Source: Spirochaetota bacterium (lineage in GTDB: Bacteria; Spirochaetota; B62-G9; DRHN01). From it: a DNA stretch of 39,813 bases. Below, one piece after another: positions 8,847 through 16,151 of this stretch. The stretch covers positions 1-39,813 of the forward strand of contig JAFGTF010000101.1 of assembly GCA_016934265.1 (NCBI GenBank), given 5' to 3'. The position numbers were made by a program, and so were the translations under genes. Each line of letters starts with the position of its first letter. Position 1 is the stretch's first letter. The notes beneath the pieces were generated by a model. That model was not told the origin of the DNA, ran no database searches, and was given only the letters and a program-made list of their open reading frames with translations.

Positions 8847-9269
8847 ATGAACCTTATACACTACACACCACGGACACTCGACCTTTTTGACTGGAACAGG
8901 ATATTCGAGCGGTTTTTCGAGGAAGACGGCAGGGTTTCCGGGCGTATACCCGCTGTCGATATTCACGAGGACGACAAGGGATACAGGATGGAAGTCGAGC
9001 TTCCCGGCCTGACGGAGAAAGATATCGAGATCAAGGTCGAAAAAAACGTACTTTCGATCTCTTCGAAGAAGGACGAGACGAAAGAGGAAAAGGAAAAGGG
9101 CTATGTGATGAAGGAGCGCAGGAGCTACAGCTTCTCGCGGAGCTTCGACCTCCCGGAGAACATATCGACCGACAAGATCGATGCGTCCTTCAAGAACGGC
9201 CTGCTCCTTATTACTCTTCCCAAGGTCCCGCAGGCAAAACCGAAGCTCATCGAAGTAAAAACGAAGTAA
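8847..9269 (+). CDS. hsp20: Small heat-shock protein of the Hsp20/alpha-crystallin family
   Basis: A 140-residue ATP-independent holdase that binds unfolding proteins in the cytoplasm. The alpha-crystallin domain spans about residues 38-130, with PAVDIHEDDKGYRMEVELPGL, ISSKKDE and the closing FKNGLLLITLPK (the GxL motif). A short N-terminal arm (LFDWNRIFERFF) and a C-terminal LIEVKT tail serve oligomerisation. The ATG at 8847 is set by an AGGAGGT ribosome site six bases upstream; a longer GTG-started frame from 8817 would include that site and is not used. It is a single-gene unit, closed by a strong terminator and preceded by a sigma-54-like promoter. Confidence 0.95.
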   Translation: MNLIHYTPRTLDLFDWNRIFERFFEEDGRVSGRIPAVDIHEDDKGYRMEVELPGLTEKDIEIKVEKNVLSISSKKDETKEEKEKGYVMKERRSYSFSRSFDLPENISTDKIDASFKNGLLLITLPKVPQAKPKLIEVKTK

Positions 9270-9296
9270 CACTGACCGTCATAGGGAAGAGGTTCG

Positions 9297-9330
9297 AAGA
9301 GGAAGGCTTACAAGGCCTTCCTCTTTTTTT
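9297..9330 (+). terminator. Terminator of hsp20
   Basis: An 11-bp perfect stem (9297-9307 with 9315-9325), a 7-nt loop and seven T residues (9324-9330). The dispersed repeat begins two bases later. Confidence 0.9.
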
Positions 9331-9331
9331 A

Positions 9332-9580
9332 GGATCTTCTCCAATTTCGTTGCTGATATATGATTATCAATCACGCGAGTTATTAATGGGACAAAGGGTA
9401 AAAGCTCTTTAGCTTTGTTTTCTTTTTGTCCCGTTTCTGTGCCTATACTAGAAAACCCCAATCCGTTTATACAACGATTTTTAAAGTACTATTGCCGTAA
9501 AAACAGTATTCAATGCGGAAAAGAGCCTTCTTTTTTTTACAATACACGTTTATCCTTATCAACTAATCTGGAGAATAACC
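9332..9580 (+). repeat. Dispersed AT-rich repeat, copy 1 (MITE-like)
   Basis: 249 bp, about 90% identical by eye to 22781-23028 in the same orientation. It is clearly more AT-rich than its surroundings. It begins GGATCTTCTCCAA and ends TGGAGAATAACC; the ends are imperfect inverted repeats (10 of 13 positions). Inside, GGGACAAA and TTTGTCCC enclose AAAGCT/AGCTTT, a nested hairpin intact in this copy. There is no convincing open reading frame or obvious target duplication. It sits between hsp20 (plus) and the B12 radical SAM gene (minus), in a convergent gap. Confidence 0.8.
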
Positions 9581-9608
9581 TTTGTTACTACAAGAAAGCG
9601 GCCTACTA

Positions 9609-11045
9609 CTACGGCGTCTGGCCGTCCATCTTTCTCCTCGGTACCTCGGGAAGGATGCGCGGGATCGCGTCCGTCCTGAGCCCCCTGAGGGTGAGGACAC
9701 CGTCTTTAAGGATGCCCTCCTTTTTCAGCCTTCTGGAGAAGTAGCGGAGATACTTCATGTACTTTTTGTTCAGGATCTTCCAGATGAAGAAGCCTACTCT
9801 CGAAGCGAGCCAGTGGAGCGTTTTCCTGCTGTAAAAGTGCCGGTACGCGTGAATCAGTTTCTGCTGGAGCTTTAAAGGAGATATATTCTTCGGCAGTATG
9901 ACCGAATGCGATCCGTCGTAGTACTGCCAGTCGTTGATATAGATCCTGTCCTGAGCCTTCACCTCATCGTACAGAGGTGTTCCCGGGATCGGGAAGAGTA
10001 TCGAAAACTGCGCCGTCGTACTTCCGGAGGACTTCGAGAACCTGATCGTTTCCTCCATCGTCTCTTCGGTGTCGCTGTCCGCGCCGAGAATGAACATCGA
10101 GTGGACCCTGAGCCCCGCAGCGAGAAGAGTGCTTATGGAATCCTTTATCATCTTCACCGACTGGGACTTGTGCATGTCCTTCAGCGCCTCAGGGTTGATC
10201 GACTCGACTCCGATGAACAGGGTCTGGCATTTCGCCCGCTTTAAAAGGTCCACGAGCTCCCTGTCCTTAGCAACATGAACGCTGAACTGGCTCGACCACG
10301 TGAAATCCAGATCGGCCCGTATGATCTTTTCCAATAGGACTTTCGTCTCGTCGTGCTTTGCTGCGAAGTTGTCGTCGTAGAAGAAACCTTTCTTGAAGCC
10401 CTCCTTGTATCTCATCATGACCTCTTCCATGACGATGTCCGAATCCTTTATCCGGTATTTTCCGCCGAACATCCATGTCACGGAACAGAAGGTACACCCG
10501 AACGGGCATCCTCGAGACGCCATGAGCGGTGCATACTTCATGCGCACCCTTTTTTCCCTATACTTGTACCCCTGAAGAATGTTGAGATCCATAATAGGCA
10601 CGTCGTTGATATCCACCCTCGGACCGTGCACTATGGGATCGTTGTTCCTGCCCTCGAACATGTCGAGCGCCACATACTCGCCCTCCCTCACACAGACCTG
10701 ATCCGCGTGCTCGAGCGCCTCCTCGGGGCATGCGGAGGGGTGAGGACCTCCCATGATGATCTTCTTTCCGGGGTATTTGCGCTTGATCGCATCCGCTATC
10801 ATGTATGCGCGTTTGATCGTATGGGTAATGGTTGTGAACCCGACGACGTCGGCCTCTTTAAGGTAGGGATGAAGCTCGTCGGTCTTTTCGTTATATACCG
10901 GAACCATATCCTCCTTGAATACCTTTACCTCATGACCCGCGTTCTTCAGCTGTGTTCCTAAAAACAGCGGGCCTAAGAGAGGCAGCTGTGTAAGGAAAAA
11001 ATAGACGTTTATGGGAGGCTTCGGTTCGATCAGTGCAATCTTCAT
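9609..11045 (-). CDS. B12-binding-domain radical SAM protein
   Basis: A 478-residue protein of the class B radical SAM group. Residues 1-150 form a cobalamin-binding Rossmann domain (PLGPLFLGTQLKNAGHEV, DVVGFTTITHT, IIMGGPHPSACPEEAL). The radical SAM core begins with ASRGCPFGCTFCSV (Cys180, Cys184, Cys187); FFYDDNF, QTLFIGVES and SMFILGADSDTEETM are the usual downstream elements. Such enzymes often methylate or rearrange at unreactive carbons, but many are unassigned. Many members of the B12-binding domain lack the DxHxxG histidine, and none is seen here. The basic C-terminal tail after about residue 400 is not recognised. Monocistronic as far as the window shows. Confidence 0.88.
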   Translation of the reverse strand: MKIALIEPKPPINVYFFLTQLPLLGPLFLGTQLKNAGHEVKVFKEDMVPVYNEKTDELHPYLKEADVVGFTTITHTIKRAYMIADAIKRKYPGKKIIMGGPHPSACPEEALEHADQVCVREGEYVALDMFEGRNNDPIVHGPRVDINDVPIMDLNILQGYKYREKRVRMKYAPLMASRGCPFGCTFCSVTWMFGGKYRIKDSDIVMEEVMMRYKEGFKKGFFYDDNFAAKHDETKVLLEKIIRADLDFTWSSQFSVHVAKDRELVDLLKRAKCQTLFIGVESINPEALKDMHKSQSVKMIKDSISTLLAAGLRVHSMFILGADSDTEETMEETIRFSKSSGSTTAQFSILFPIPGTPLYDEVKAQDRIYINDWQYYDGSHSVILPKNISPLKLQQKLIHAYRHFYSRKTLHWLASRVGFFIWKILNKKYMKYLRYFSRRLKKEGILKDGVLTLRGLRTDAIPRILPEVPRRKMDGQTP

Positions 11046-11142
11046 ATTATTCTCCTAACGCATACGGGCGACCCGCCTATAGACGAGACGATCACATTTG
11101 AAACGCACCCTCGTTTCTGCCGTATTAACAAACAGTGGTGCT

Positions 11143-11171
11143 ATTGTAACATTAAAGCGCGCCCGCTGCAA
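11143..11171 (-). promoter_or_regulatory. Promoter of the B12 radical SAM gene
   Basis: Minus strand: TTGCAG (11171-11166), 17 nt, TACAAT (11148-11143). It implies a leader of about 90 nt before the ATG at 11045. Confidence 0.5.
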
Positions 11172-11554
11172 GCCGGCTTTTATCTTTTCGTAAATTATTA
11201 TTTCGACATCGTGGTGAAAAACGTCGTCCTTTATAGTATACTAACTCCCCTCCGCCGAGTAAATACTAAAATCTTCCGTATACGGTCGCCTGCGGAATCC
11301 GGTATGGCCTCGATCAAAATCTAAAAAGACCAAGACGGCATATAGCGGGGCTTTTTTTTTCGATTTCTTTAAATGCGACGGTGTTTGTGATTGCGTACGA
11401 AGTCATACGCATTACGGCATACGATGTCAGCGTTCGCTCACGTTACTTCTTCGTCACCCAAAAGCTGTACGGGGGGCTTTTACAGGCCGCCTCCCAACGA
11501 CAATTCAAAAATCCCGATTGAGAGAACGGGCGGCAAGGATACCGTATGAAAAAA
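11172..11554. other. Gene-free stretch
   Basis: No reading frame with coding character on either strand. It contains the 10-bp palindrome CCGTATACGG, a nine- to ten-T run near 11351 without a convincing stem, and a segment around 11395-11440 with recurring CATACG/GCATTACGG words. It lies beyond the 3' end of the broken ureidoglycolate-lyase-like gene and may hold its decayed downstream neighbour or a small RNA; neither can be shown. Confidence 0.4.
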
Positions 11555-12044
11555 TCAAATAGTCAATATCAACTTCTCACCGAGCTCGAAAGACTCGAGA
11601 TCGTTTTCTATGAGATCGTTCCCGACGGGCAAATAGGAAGAGTTGCTCTCGCCTTTCGGATACTGAACTGAGTGCCAGACGCCCCTGTTGCTGATAAAAG
11701 GGAGTCCCGTTTTACAGATAAATACCCGCAGATTTTCAATATCGGGCGACCCGTCGCTCAAAGAAGGTGCATACGGCATCAGCGCCATACCCGAAACCGC
11801 AAGGAATATCTCCACGCTCTTTTTATGCCGCTTGAGTCTTTCCACGACAAAATCCCTTTCTTAGCGAGCGCATGAATGCGACGACAGGATCCTCTCCCAA
11901 ACCATCCAGTCTCCCGAGGTCGTGCCAGTGCGTCACGAAATCCATCCTGAGCGCCACCTTGTCGTCCGTCGGCTTGAGAACTGTTCCGAATTCGCTGAAA
12001 CTCTCAGGGCACATCGGTTCAGCCTTGTAGTTTCTTTCTGCCAA
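11555..12044 (-). pseudogene. Ureidoglycolate-lyase-like (AllA family) cupin gene, frameshifted
   Basis: Two overlapping minus-strand frames together make one protein of about 163 residues. The 5' part (12044-11823) has the N-terminal family pattern MCPESFSEFGTVLKP. The 3' part (11845-11555) has RHKKSVEIFLAVSG, SPDIENLRVFICKTG and NRGVWHSVQYPKGE, the second half of the ureidoglycolate lyase cupin fold (PF04115). Removing one base from the T4 run at 11849-11852 (AAAA on the plus strand) joins them as KGFVVERLKRHKK. Known members cleave ureidoglycolate to glyoxylate and urea, but homologues also occur outside allantoin pathways. A TTG at 12044 is the likeliest start; ATG at codon 11 is an alternative. 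The promoter and operator upstream look intact, so the lesion is recent or a sequence error. Confidence 0.7.
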
Positions 12045-12060
12045 TCATTCGCCCTAATCA

Positions 12061-12106
12061 TGTAAACCTTTTCATAAGAGTATATTCACAATAGAGCCAT
12101 TATCAA
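12061..12106 (-). promoter_or_regulatory. Promoter and LacI-type operator of the AllA-like gene
   Basis: Minus strand: TTGATA (12106-12101), a 16-nt spacer, TATACT (12084-12079), then after two bases the operator at 12076-12061, whose plus-strand sequence is TGTAAACCTTTTCATA. The operator is a near-palindrome (TGTAAA against TGAAAA half-sites) overlapping the expected transcription start. Confidence 0.6.
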
Positions 12107-12182
12107 TAAAAAATTGTATAAAGCTTGTATTCTATTAAAAATCCATAGACATTTTTAAAATTAAAAGTAAAAAAAAATTTTC

Positions 12183-12234
12183 TTTTCAAAACATCCAATG
12201 TGAGTTATCATATTACCGTGTAAACCTTTTCATA
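12183..12234 (+). promoter_or_regulatory. Promoter and LacI-type operator of the lacI-methyltransferase operon
   Basis: TTTTCA (12183-12188), a 17-nt spacer, TATCAT (12206-12211), then TGTAAACCTTTTCATA at 12219-12234, identical over 16 bp to the operator of the divergent gene. The site covers the predicted +1 region, 15 nt before the regulator's ATG, so the regulator is likely to repress its own operon. Confidence 0.6.
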
Positions 12235-12249
12235 TATCGGTCCGTCATC

Positions 12250-13257
12250 ATGAAATCGAGGATGAACATCACGGAGATCGCGAAGCAGGCCGGCGTTTCC
12301 ATTGCAACGGTATCACGCGTCCTCAACAATCCGTCGCTGGTCAAGGAATCGACACGACAGAGGGTCCTCGATGTCCTGCAAAGCACCAACTTCAAGATCA
12401 ACGCCATTGCCAAGAATCTCAGAACCAAGAAATCGTACTCCATCGGCCTCATATATACGAGCGTCCTTATGCTGTTCTATAATATGATATCAAAAGGAGT
12501 GGAGGATATCGCCATCGGGAAAAGCTATAACGTCTTCTTCTGCAACAGTGGCGACGATCCCATAAAGGAATCGGATTACCTCTCACTGCTCTACGAAAAA
12601 AGGGTCGACGGAATCATCGTGTCCCCTACGGGAAACAATCGGGAACTTTTCGAAAATATCATCTCGTACGGTATTCCGGTCTGCTTCATAGACAGAATCG
12701 TCAAGGGAATCAACACCGACAGCGTTGTGGTCAACAACCGCGAGAGCTCCTGCAACGCCGTTTCCTACCTCATCGAAAAAGGGTACGGGAGGATCGGCTT
12801 CATTTCGGGCCCCAAGTGGACCTGGACCGGAATCGAACGTTTCAAGGGGTACCTCGACGCGCACGCGGCACACAATATAGAATTCCTGGAAGAGCTCGTC
12901 AGATTCGGCGATTTCCAATATGACAGCGGGTATGAGGGTGCCAAGGAGCTTATTAAGGAGGGTGATATCGATGCGCTTTATATAGCCAACGAGCCGATGG
13001 CGGCGGGAGCGCTCGAATATTTGAATGAGAAGAAAATCCGGTTTCCAGAGGATATCGGGTTTTTGATGTGGGATAATCCCTACTGGTCCACACTCGTAAA
13101 ACCGCAGATCTCGGTCGTGTCGCAACCCATGTACACAATAGGCACGACCGCTTCCGAACTCTTATTCAAGAGGATAACAGCGGCTGAAGCGTATATGGAT
13201 AAAGAACCTCTGAAAATCACTCTGAATACGGAGCTCGTAATTCGGGGATCCACATAA
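12250..13257 (+). CDS. LacI-family transcriptional regulator
   Basis: 335 residues with an N-terminal LacI helix-turn-helix and hinge (MNITEIAKQAGVSIATVSRVL at about 5-26, then AKNLRTKKSYSIGL) and a periplasmic-binding-protein-like sensor domain from about 60 on (VDGIIVSP, GIPVCFIDR, RIGFISGP, IGFLMWDNP, TIGTTASELLFKRI). The effector is unknown. A start at 12262 (MNITEIA) is also possible; neither has a strong ribosome site. It is the first gene of the corrinoid methyltransferase operon, 33 nt ahead of the next gene, and two identical operator-like sites lie in the divergent region upstream. Family knowledge suggests inducer-relieved repression of both arms. Confidence 0.92.
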   Translation: MKSRMNITEIAKQAGVSIATVSRVLNNPSLVKESTRQRVLDVLQSTNFKINAIAKNLRTKKSYSIGLIYTSVLMLFYNMISKGVEDIAIGKSYNVFFCNSGDDPIKESDYLSLLYEKRVDGIIVSPTGNNRELFENIISYGIPVCFIDRIVKGINTDSVVVNNRESSCNAVSYLIEKGYGRIGFISGPKWTWTGIERFKGYLDAHAAHNIEFLEELVRFGDFQYDSGYEGAKELIKEGDIDALYIANEPMAAGALEYLNEKKIRFPEDIGFLMWDNPYWSTLVKPQISVVSQPMYTIGTTASELLFKRITAAEAYMDKEPLKITLNTELVIRGST

Positions 13258-13290
13258 AACAATATCAAGAGCGAAGGAGGTAATCACAGC

Positions 13291-13935
13291 ATGCCGCATG
13301 CACTTTTCAAGAAACTCAGCGAGGCAGTACTGAAGATGGACGAGGAAGCGGCCGTAGAATTAAGCAGGAAAGTATTGGATGAGGGGCTCGACGCCTACTC
13401 TGCGATCATCGAGGGCCTTGCGGAAGGGATGAGTCAGGCCGGCACTCTCTACGACGGAGGCGAGTACTACGTTCCGGAGCTTCTCTTATGCGCCGATGCG
13501 CTCTATGCGGGCTTGGATATTCTCAGGCCGCATATCAAGACCGGCGAGGCGAAATTCAGGGGTAAAGTCGTCATCGGCGTCGTCGAAGGCGATGTACACG
13601 ACATCGGAAAAAACCTCGTAAAGACGATGTTCGAGGCGGAAGGATGGGAGGTGTACGACCTTGGAAAAGACGTGAAGGTGGAACGGTTTTCGCAGGAGCA
13701 GCAGAGGGTGGGGGCCTGTGTGGTGGCGCTCTCCGCGCTCATGACGACAAGCATGCTCGCGATGCCGAAGATTATCGAGTCCGTAAAATCAGCCGATCCC
13801 GGCGCAATCGTTCTCGTCGGGGGCGCGCCCCTTTCTCCCGAGATCGCAGCCGGGTACGGGGCCGACGGGTACGCGGATACCGCAAAGAATGCAGTCGTTA
13901 CCGCACGGAATCTGCTCTCGGCTTCGAATTCGTAA
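13291..13935 (+). CDS. Corrinoid (cobalamin-binding) methyl carrier protein, MtaC/MtbC-like
   Basis: A 214-residue shuttle protein carrying the methyl group on a corrinoid between two methyltransferases. Residues 1-85 are the helical cap domain (LDEGLDAYSAIIEGLAEGM, YYVPELLLCADAL), and 90-214 the Rossmann-like B12 domain. The lower axial ligand motif GDVHDIGKNLV places His103 for base-off/His-on binding; SALMTTSM and VGGAPLS are the conserved SxL and GG segments. AAGGAGG precedes the ATG. Next genes follow at 25 and 14 nt, indicating an operon with two methyltransferases. The methyl donor is not predictable from this protein. Confidence 0.93.
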   Translation: MPHALFKKLSEAVLKMDEEAAVELSRKVLDEGLDAYSAIIEGLAEGMSQAGTLYDGGEYYVPELLLCADALYAGLDILRPHIKTGEAKFRGKVVIGVVEGDVHDIGKNLVKTMFEAEGWEVYDLGKDVKVERFSQEQQRVGACVVALSALMTTSMLAMPKIIESVKSADPGAIVLVGGAPLSPEIAAGYGADGYADTAKNAVVTARNLLSASNS

Positions 13936-13960
13936 CGCAAATATCCGAAGGGAGGCGTGT

Positions 13961-15028
13961 ATGCAGTTCAAGAAGGACGAAATGACTTCCGAAGAGCGGC
14001 TAACCGCGCTCTTTGCCGGCCGACCCGTCGACAGGGTCCCGTTCCACGGCCTGGCCACGGGTTTCAACGCGATCAACGTCGGATACCGGATCGCCGACTT
14101 CTACAGGGATGCCGAGATGGGAGTACGGGCGGCAACCTGGACAATCGCCCAGTACAATTGGGAAAAGATGCCCCACATCTTCCTCGGTCCGCTCGGTGCG
14201 CCGGAATTCGGGGGAAGCATCCGGTGGCCGAGCGGCGAATATGCACAGGCCCCGCAGATCGAGCGCCATCCGGTTCAGAGCGAGGAGGACGCGATGAAGC
14301 TCGAGATGCCGGATATCCGAACCGCAGGCTTTATTCCCATTCTCCGCGATTTCGCAAAGCACTCGATAGATGCGGGACATCCCTACTGTCTCATAGCGAC
14401 TGACGAGCTTTTTTTGTGCGTCGCGAATCTCTGCAGTATCGACATACTGTGTAAATGGGTGATAAAGAAACCGGATCTCGTTCACCGCCTCATGCGAATC
14501 GCAACCGACTTCAAGCTGGCGATCTCCGCGCACCTGGCGGAGGAGATCGGAACCGATCGCCTCATACCATGGCTCGGAGAGCCGACGACCGAAAACCGGC
14601 TCATCTCTCCGAAGACGTTCGAAGAGTTCGTCCTGCCGTATACCGACGAATACCACGAAAAGCTCATAGAGATGGGATACCGTATCGTTGCAACGCATAT
14701 CTGCGGGGAGCAGAATGCGAACTACCCGCTGTGGTCGAAGATCCGCATGGGAGAGCCGGGTATAATCAGCGTATCGCAGGAGGTAGACCTCGAAGACGCC
14801 ATACGCTATTTTCCGAACGACGTCATCATGGGCAACCTCACGCCCGCGCTCATCCAGTCCGGGACTCCGAACGATGTGTATGAAGCGGCGAGAGTATGCA
14901 TCGAGAAGGGGAAGAAGGCTACCGGCGGATTCATTCTCGCACCTGGATGCGAGATGCCCCCGAAGGCGCCCCCCTATAACGTATGGATGATCATGAAGGC
15001 GATTGATGATTTCGGGTGGTATGTATAA
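13961..15028 (+). CDS. URO-D/MtaB-like corrinoid-dependent methyltransferase, paralogue 1
   Basis: A 355-residue TIM-barrel protein of the uroporphyrinogen decarboxylase superfamily. It has the zinc-binding pattern of the methyltransferase branch, HxC plus a late Cys: ATHICGEQ (His246, Cys248) and APGCEMP (Cys330). A true HemE lacks these ligands. The ATG at 13961 has GAAGGGAGG upstream, whereas an upstream in-frame start overlaps the corrinoid gene. It could be the substrate:corrinoid methyltransferase or the corrinoid:acceptor one, as MtaA and other MT enzymes share the fold. The segment from KKPDLVHR to the C-terminus closely parallels the next gene, so these are tandem paralogues. Confidence 0.88.
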   Translation: MQFKKDEMTSEERLTALFAGRPVDRVPFHGLATGFNAINVGYRIADFYRDAEMGVRAATWTIAQYNWEKMPHIFLGPLGAPEFGGSIRWPSGEYAQAPQIERHPVQSEEDAMKLEMPDIRTAGFIPILRDFAKHSIDAGHPYCLIATDELFLCVANLCSIDILCKWVIKKPDLVHRLMRIATDFKLAISAHLAEEIGTDRLIPWLGEPTTENRLISPKTFEEFVLPYTDEYHEKLIEMGYRIVATHICGEQNANYPLWSKIRMGEPGIISVSQEVDLEDAIRYFPNDVIMGNLTPALIQSGTPNDVYEAARVCIEKGKKATGGFILAPGCEMPPKAPPYNVWMIMKAIDDFGWYV

Positions 15029-15042
15029 CAGGGGGAAAACGG

Positions 15043-16116
15043 ATGCAAAAAAAGCGGGACAGTTCAAAGGACAGGATAGGGTGTCTTCTAAGTGGTCAGA
15101 GGATCGACCGGGTTCCTGTTTCCACATTCATCCTGGGATTTGCGGCTTCGGCAACCGGCTGTTCGACGGCCGATATCTACTCCGACCCGCAAAAGAGCTT
15201 CGAGGCACAGCTCAAAACCCGTGATATCTACGGCTACGACAGCGATCCCTTTTTCGGTTACGCGTCGTACGGTGCGTGGGAGTTCGGTGCGAAGATCCGG
15301 CTCCCTCACGGCCCCTATCAGCAGGCCCCGGCCGTCGAAGGCCGCCTGCCCGTGGAAACCGAAAAGGATGTCGAAGCGCTCGAGCTCCCCAAGCTTGCGT
15401 GTGACGGCATGCTGCCCGGCGCGTTGCCCCTGGCGCTGGAGTTTTCCCGTCTCCAAAAGAAACATGGGATGAGGATATCCGTCGTCCTCGGGGGAAGCTT
15501 TACGGTATCGGTGAACATCGCAAGCGAGGCGCGGCTCTGCAGGTGGATGATCCGGAAACCGGACCTCGTCCACCGCATACTACGGGTTGTAACGGACCAC
15601 CTGGTCGGAGTGCTTACGCTCTGGGCCGAAATCTTCGGCGCCGTAAATGTCGTGCCTCAGTTATGGGAACCGGCCGCCTCCAACCAGATCATCTCGCCGG
15701 GATTATTCGAAAAGTTCGTTCTTCCATACCAGAAGGAGCTTCACGAAAAAACGCTTGAGCTCGGAATAAATCACATACTCTGCCACATATGCGGCGCGCA
15801 TGAAAAGAACCTGCCGTTCTGGAGGGAAATTCCCATGGGAAATCCGGGGATAGTCAGCTTCGGGACGGAGGTGCCCCTTCGGACCGCAGTGCGGACTTTC
15901 GGGTCACGCTGCATAATCGCAGGGAATATCCGTCCGTCCACCCTGCAGACCGGATCGAAAGAGCTGGTGCGCACGCTGTGCCGCGAGGCGATAGAAAACG
16001 CAAAAGACGCGCCGAACGGCTTCATTCTCATGCCGGGGTGCGAGATGCCGGTGAATACCCCTCCAAGTAATTTACAAGCCATGATACGGGCTTCGGAAGA
16101 GTTCGGACGATATTGA
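15043..16116 (+). CDS. URO-D/MtaB-like corrinoid-dependent methyltransferase, paralogue 2
   Basis: 357 residues with the same fold and metal site as its upstream neighbour: CHICGAHE (His248, Cys250) and MPGCEMP (Cys333). By eye the two share roughly a third of positions, best in RKPDLVHRILR, the LFEKFVLPYQKELHEK segment and the last 30 residues, but differ in the substrate-facing N-terminal third. The start at 15043 has GGGGGA upstream, 14 nt after the previous stop. Two active-site-intact methyltransferases with a single corrinoid protein suggest a donor-side and an acceptor-side enzyme, or two enzymes for related donors. Confidence 0.88.
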   Translation: MQKKRDSSKDRIGCLLSGQRIDRVPVSTFILGFAASATGCSTADIYSDPQKSFEAQLKTRDIYGYDSDPFFGYASYGAWEFGAKIRLPHGPYQQAPAVEGRLPVETEKDVEALELPKLACDGMLPGALPLALEFSRLQKKHGMRISVVLGGSFTVSVNIASEARLCRWMIRKPDLVHRILRVVTDHLVGVLTLWAEIFGAVNVVPQLWEPAASNQIISPGLFEKFVLPYQKELHEKTLELGINHILCHICGAHEKNLPFWREIPMGNPGIVSFGTEVPLRTAVRTFGSRCIIAGNIRPSTLQTGSKELVRTLCREAIENAKDAPNGFILMPGCEMPVNTPPSNLQAMIRASEEFGRY

Positions 16117-16151
16117 AGATCTGAAAAATTTTTCATACAGGAGGCAATAAT

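Noticed and set aside
9332-9580. Insertion sequence or CRISPR repeat
   Set aside because: No transposase frame and no short regular spacers; the ends and length fit a non-autonomous element better.
9415-9744. 109-residue frame inside repeat copy 1
   Set aside because: Extends over the end of the B12 radical SAM gene and is not preserved in repeat copy 2.
11341-11360. Terminator at the long T run
   Set aside because: No stem of useful length precedes the T tract.
11555-12044. Programmed ribosomal frameshift in the AllA-like gene
   Set aside because: A T4 run without a slippery heptamer or downstream structure is weak; mutation or sequence error is more likely.
13258-13290. Cobalamin riboswitch ahead of the corrinoid protein gene
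   Set aside because: The gap is only 33 nt and contains just a ribosome site; too short for a riboswitch.
14000-15127. 375-residue minus-strand frame opposite methyltransferase paralogue 1
   Set aside because: Antisense to a gene with intact catalytic motifs; no recognisable product.
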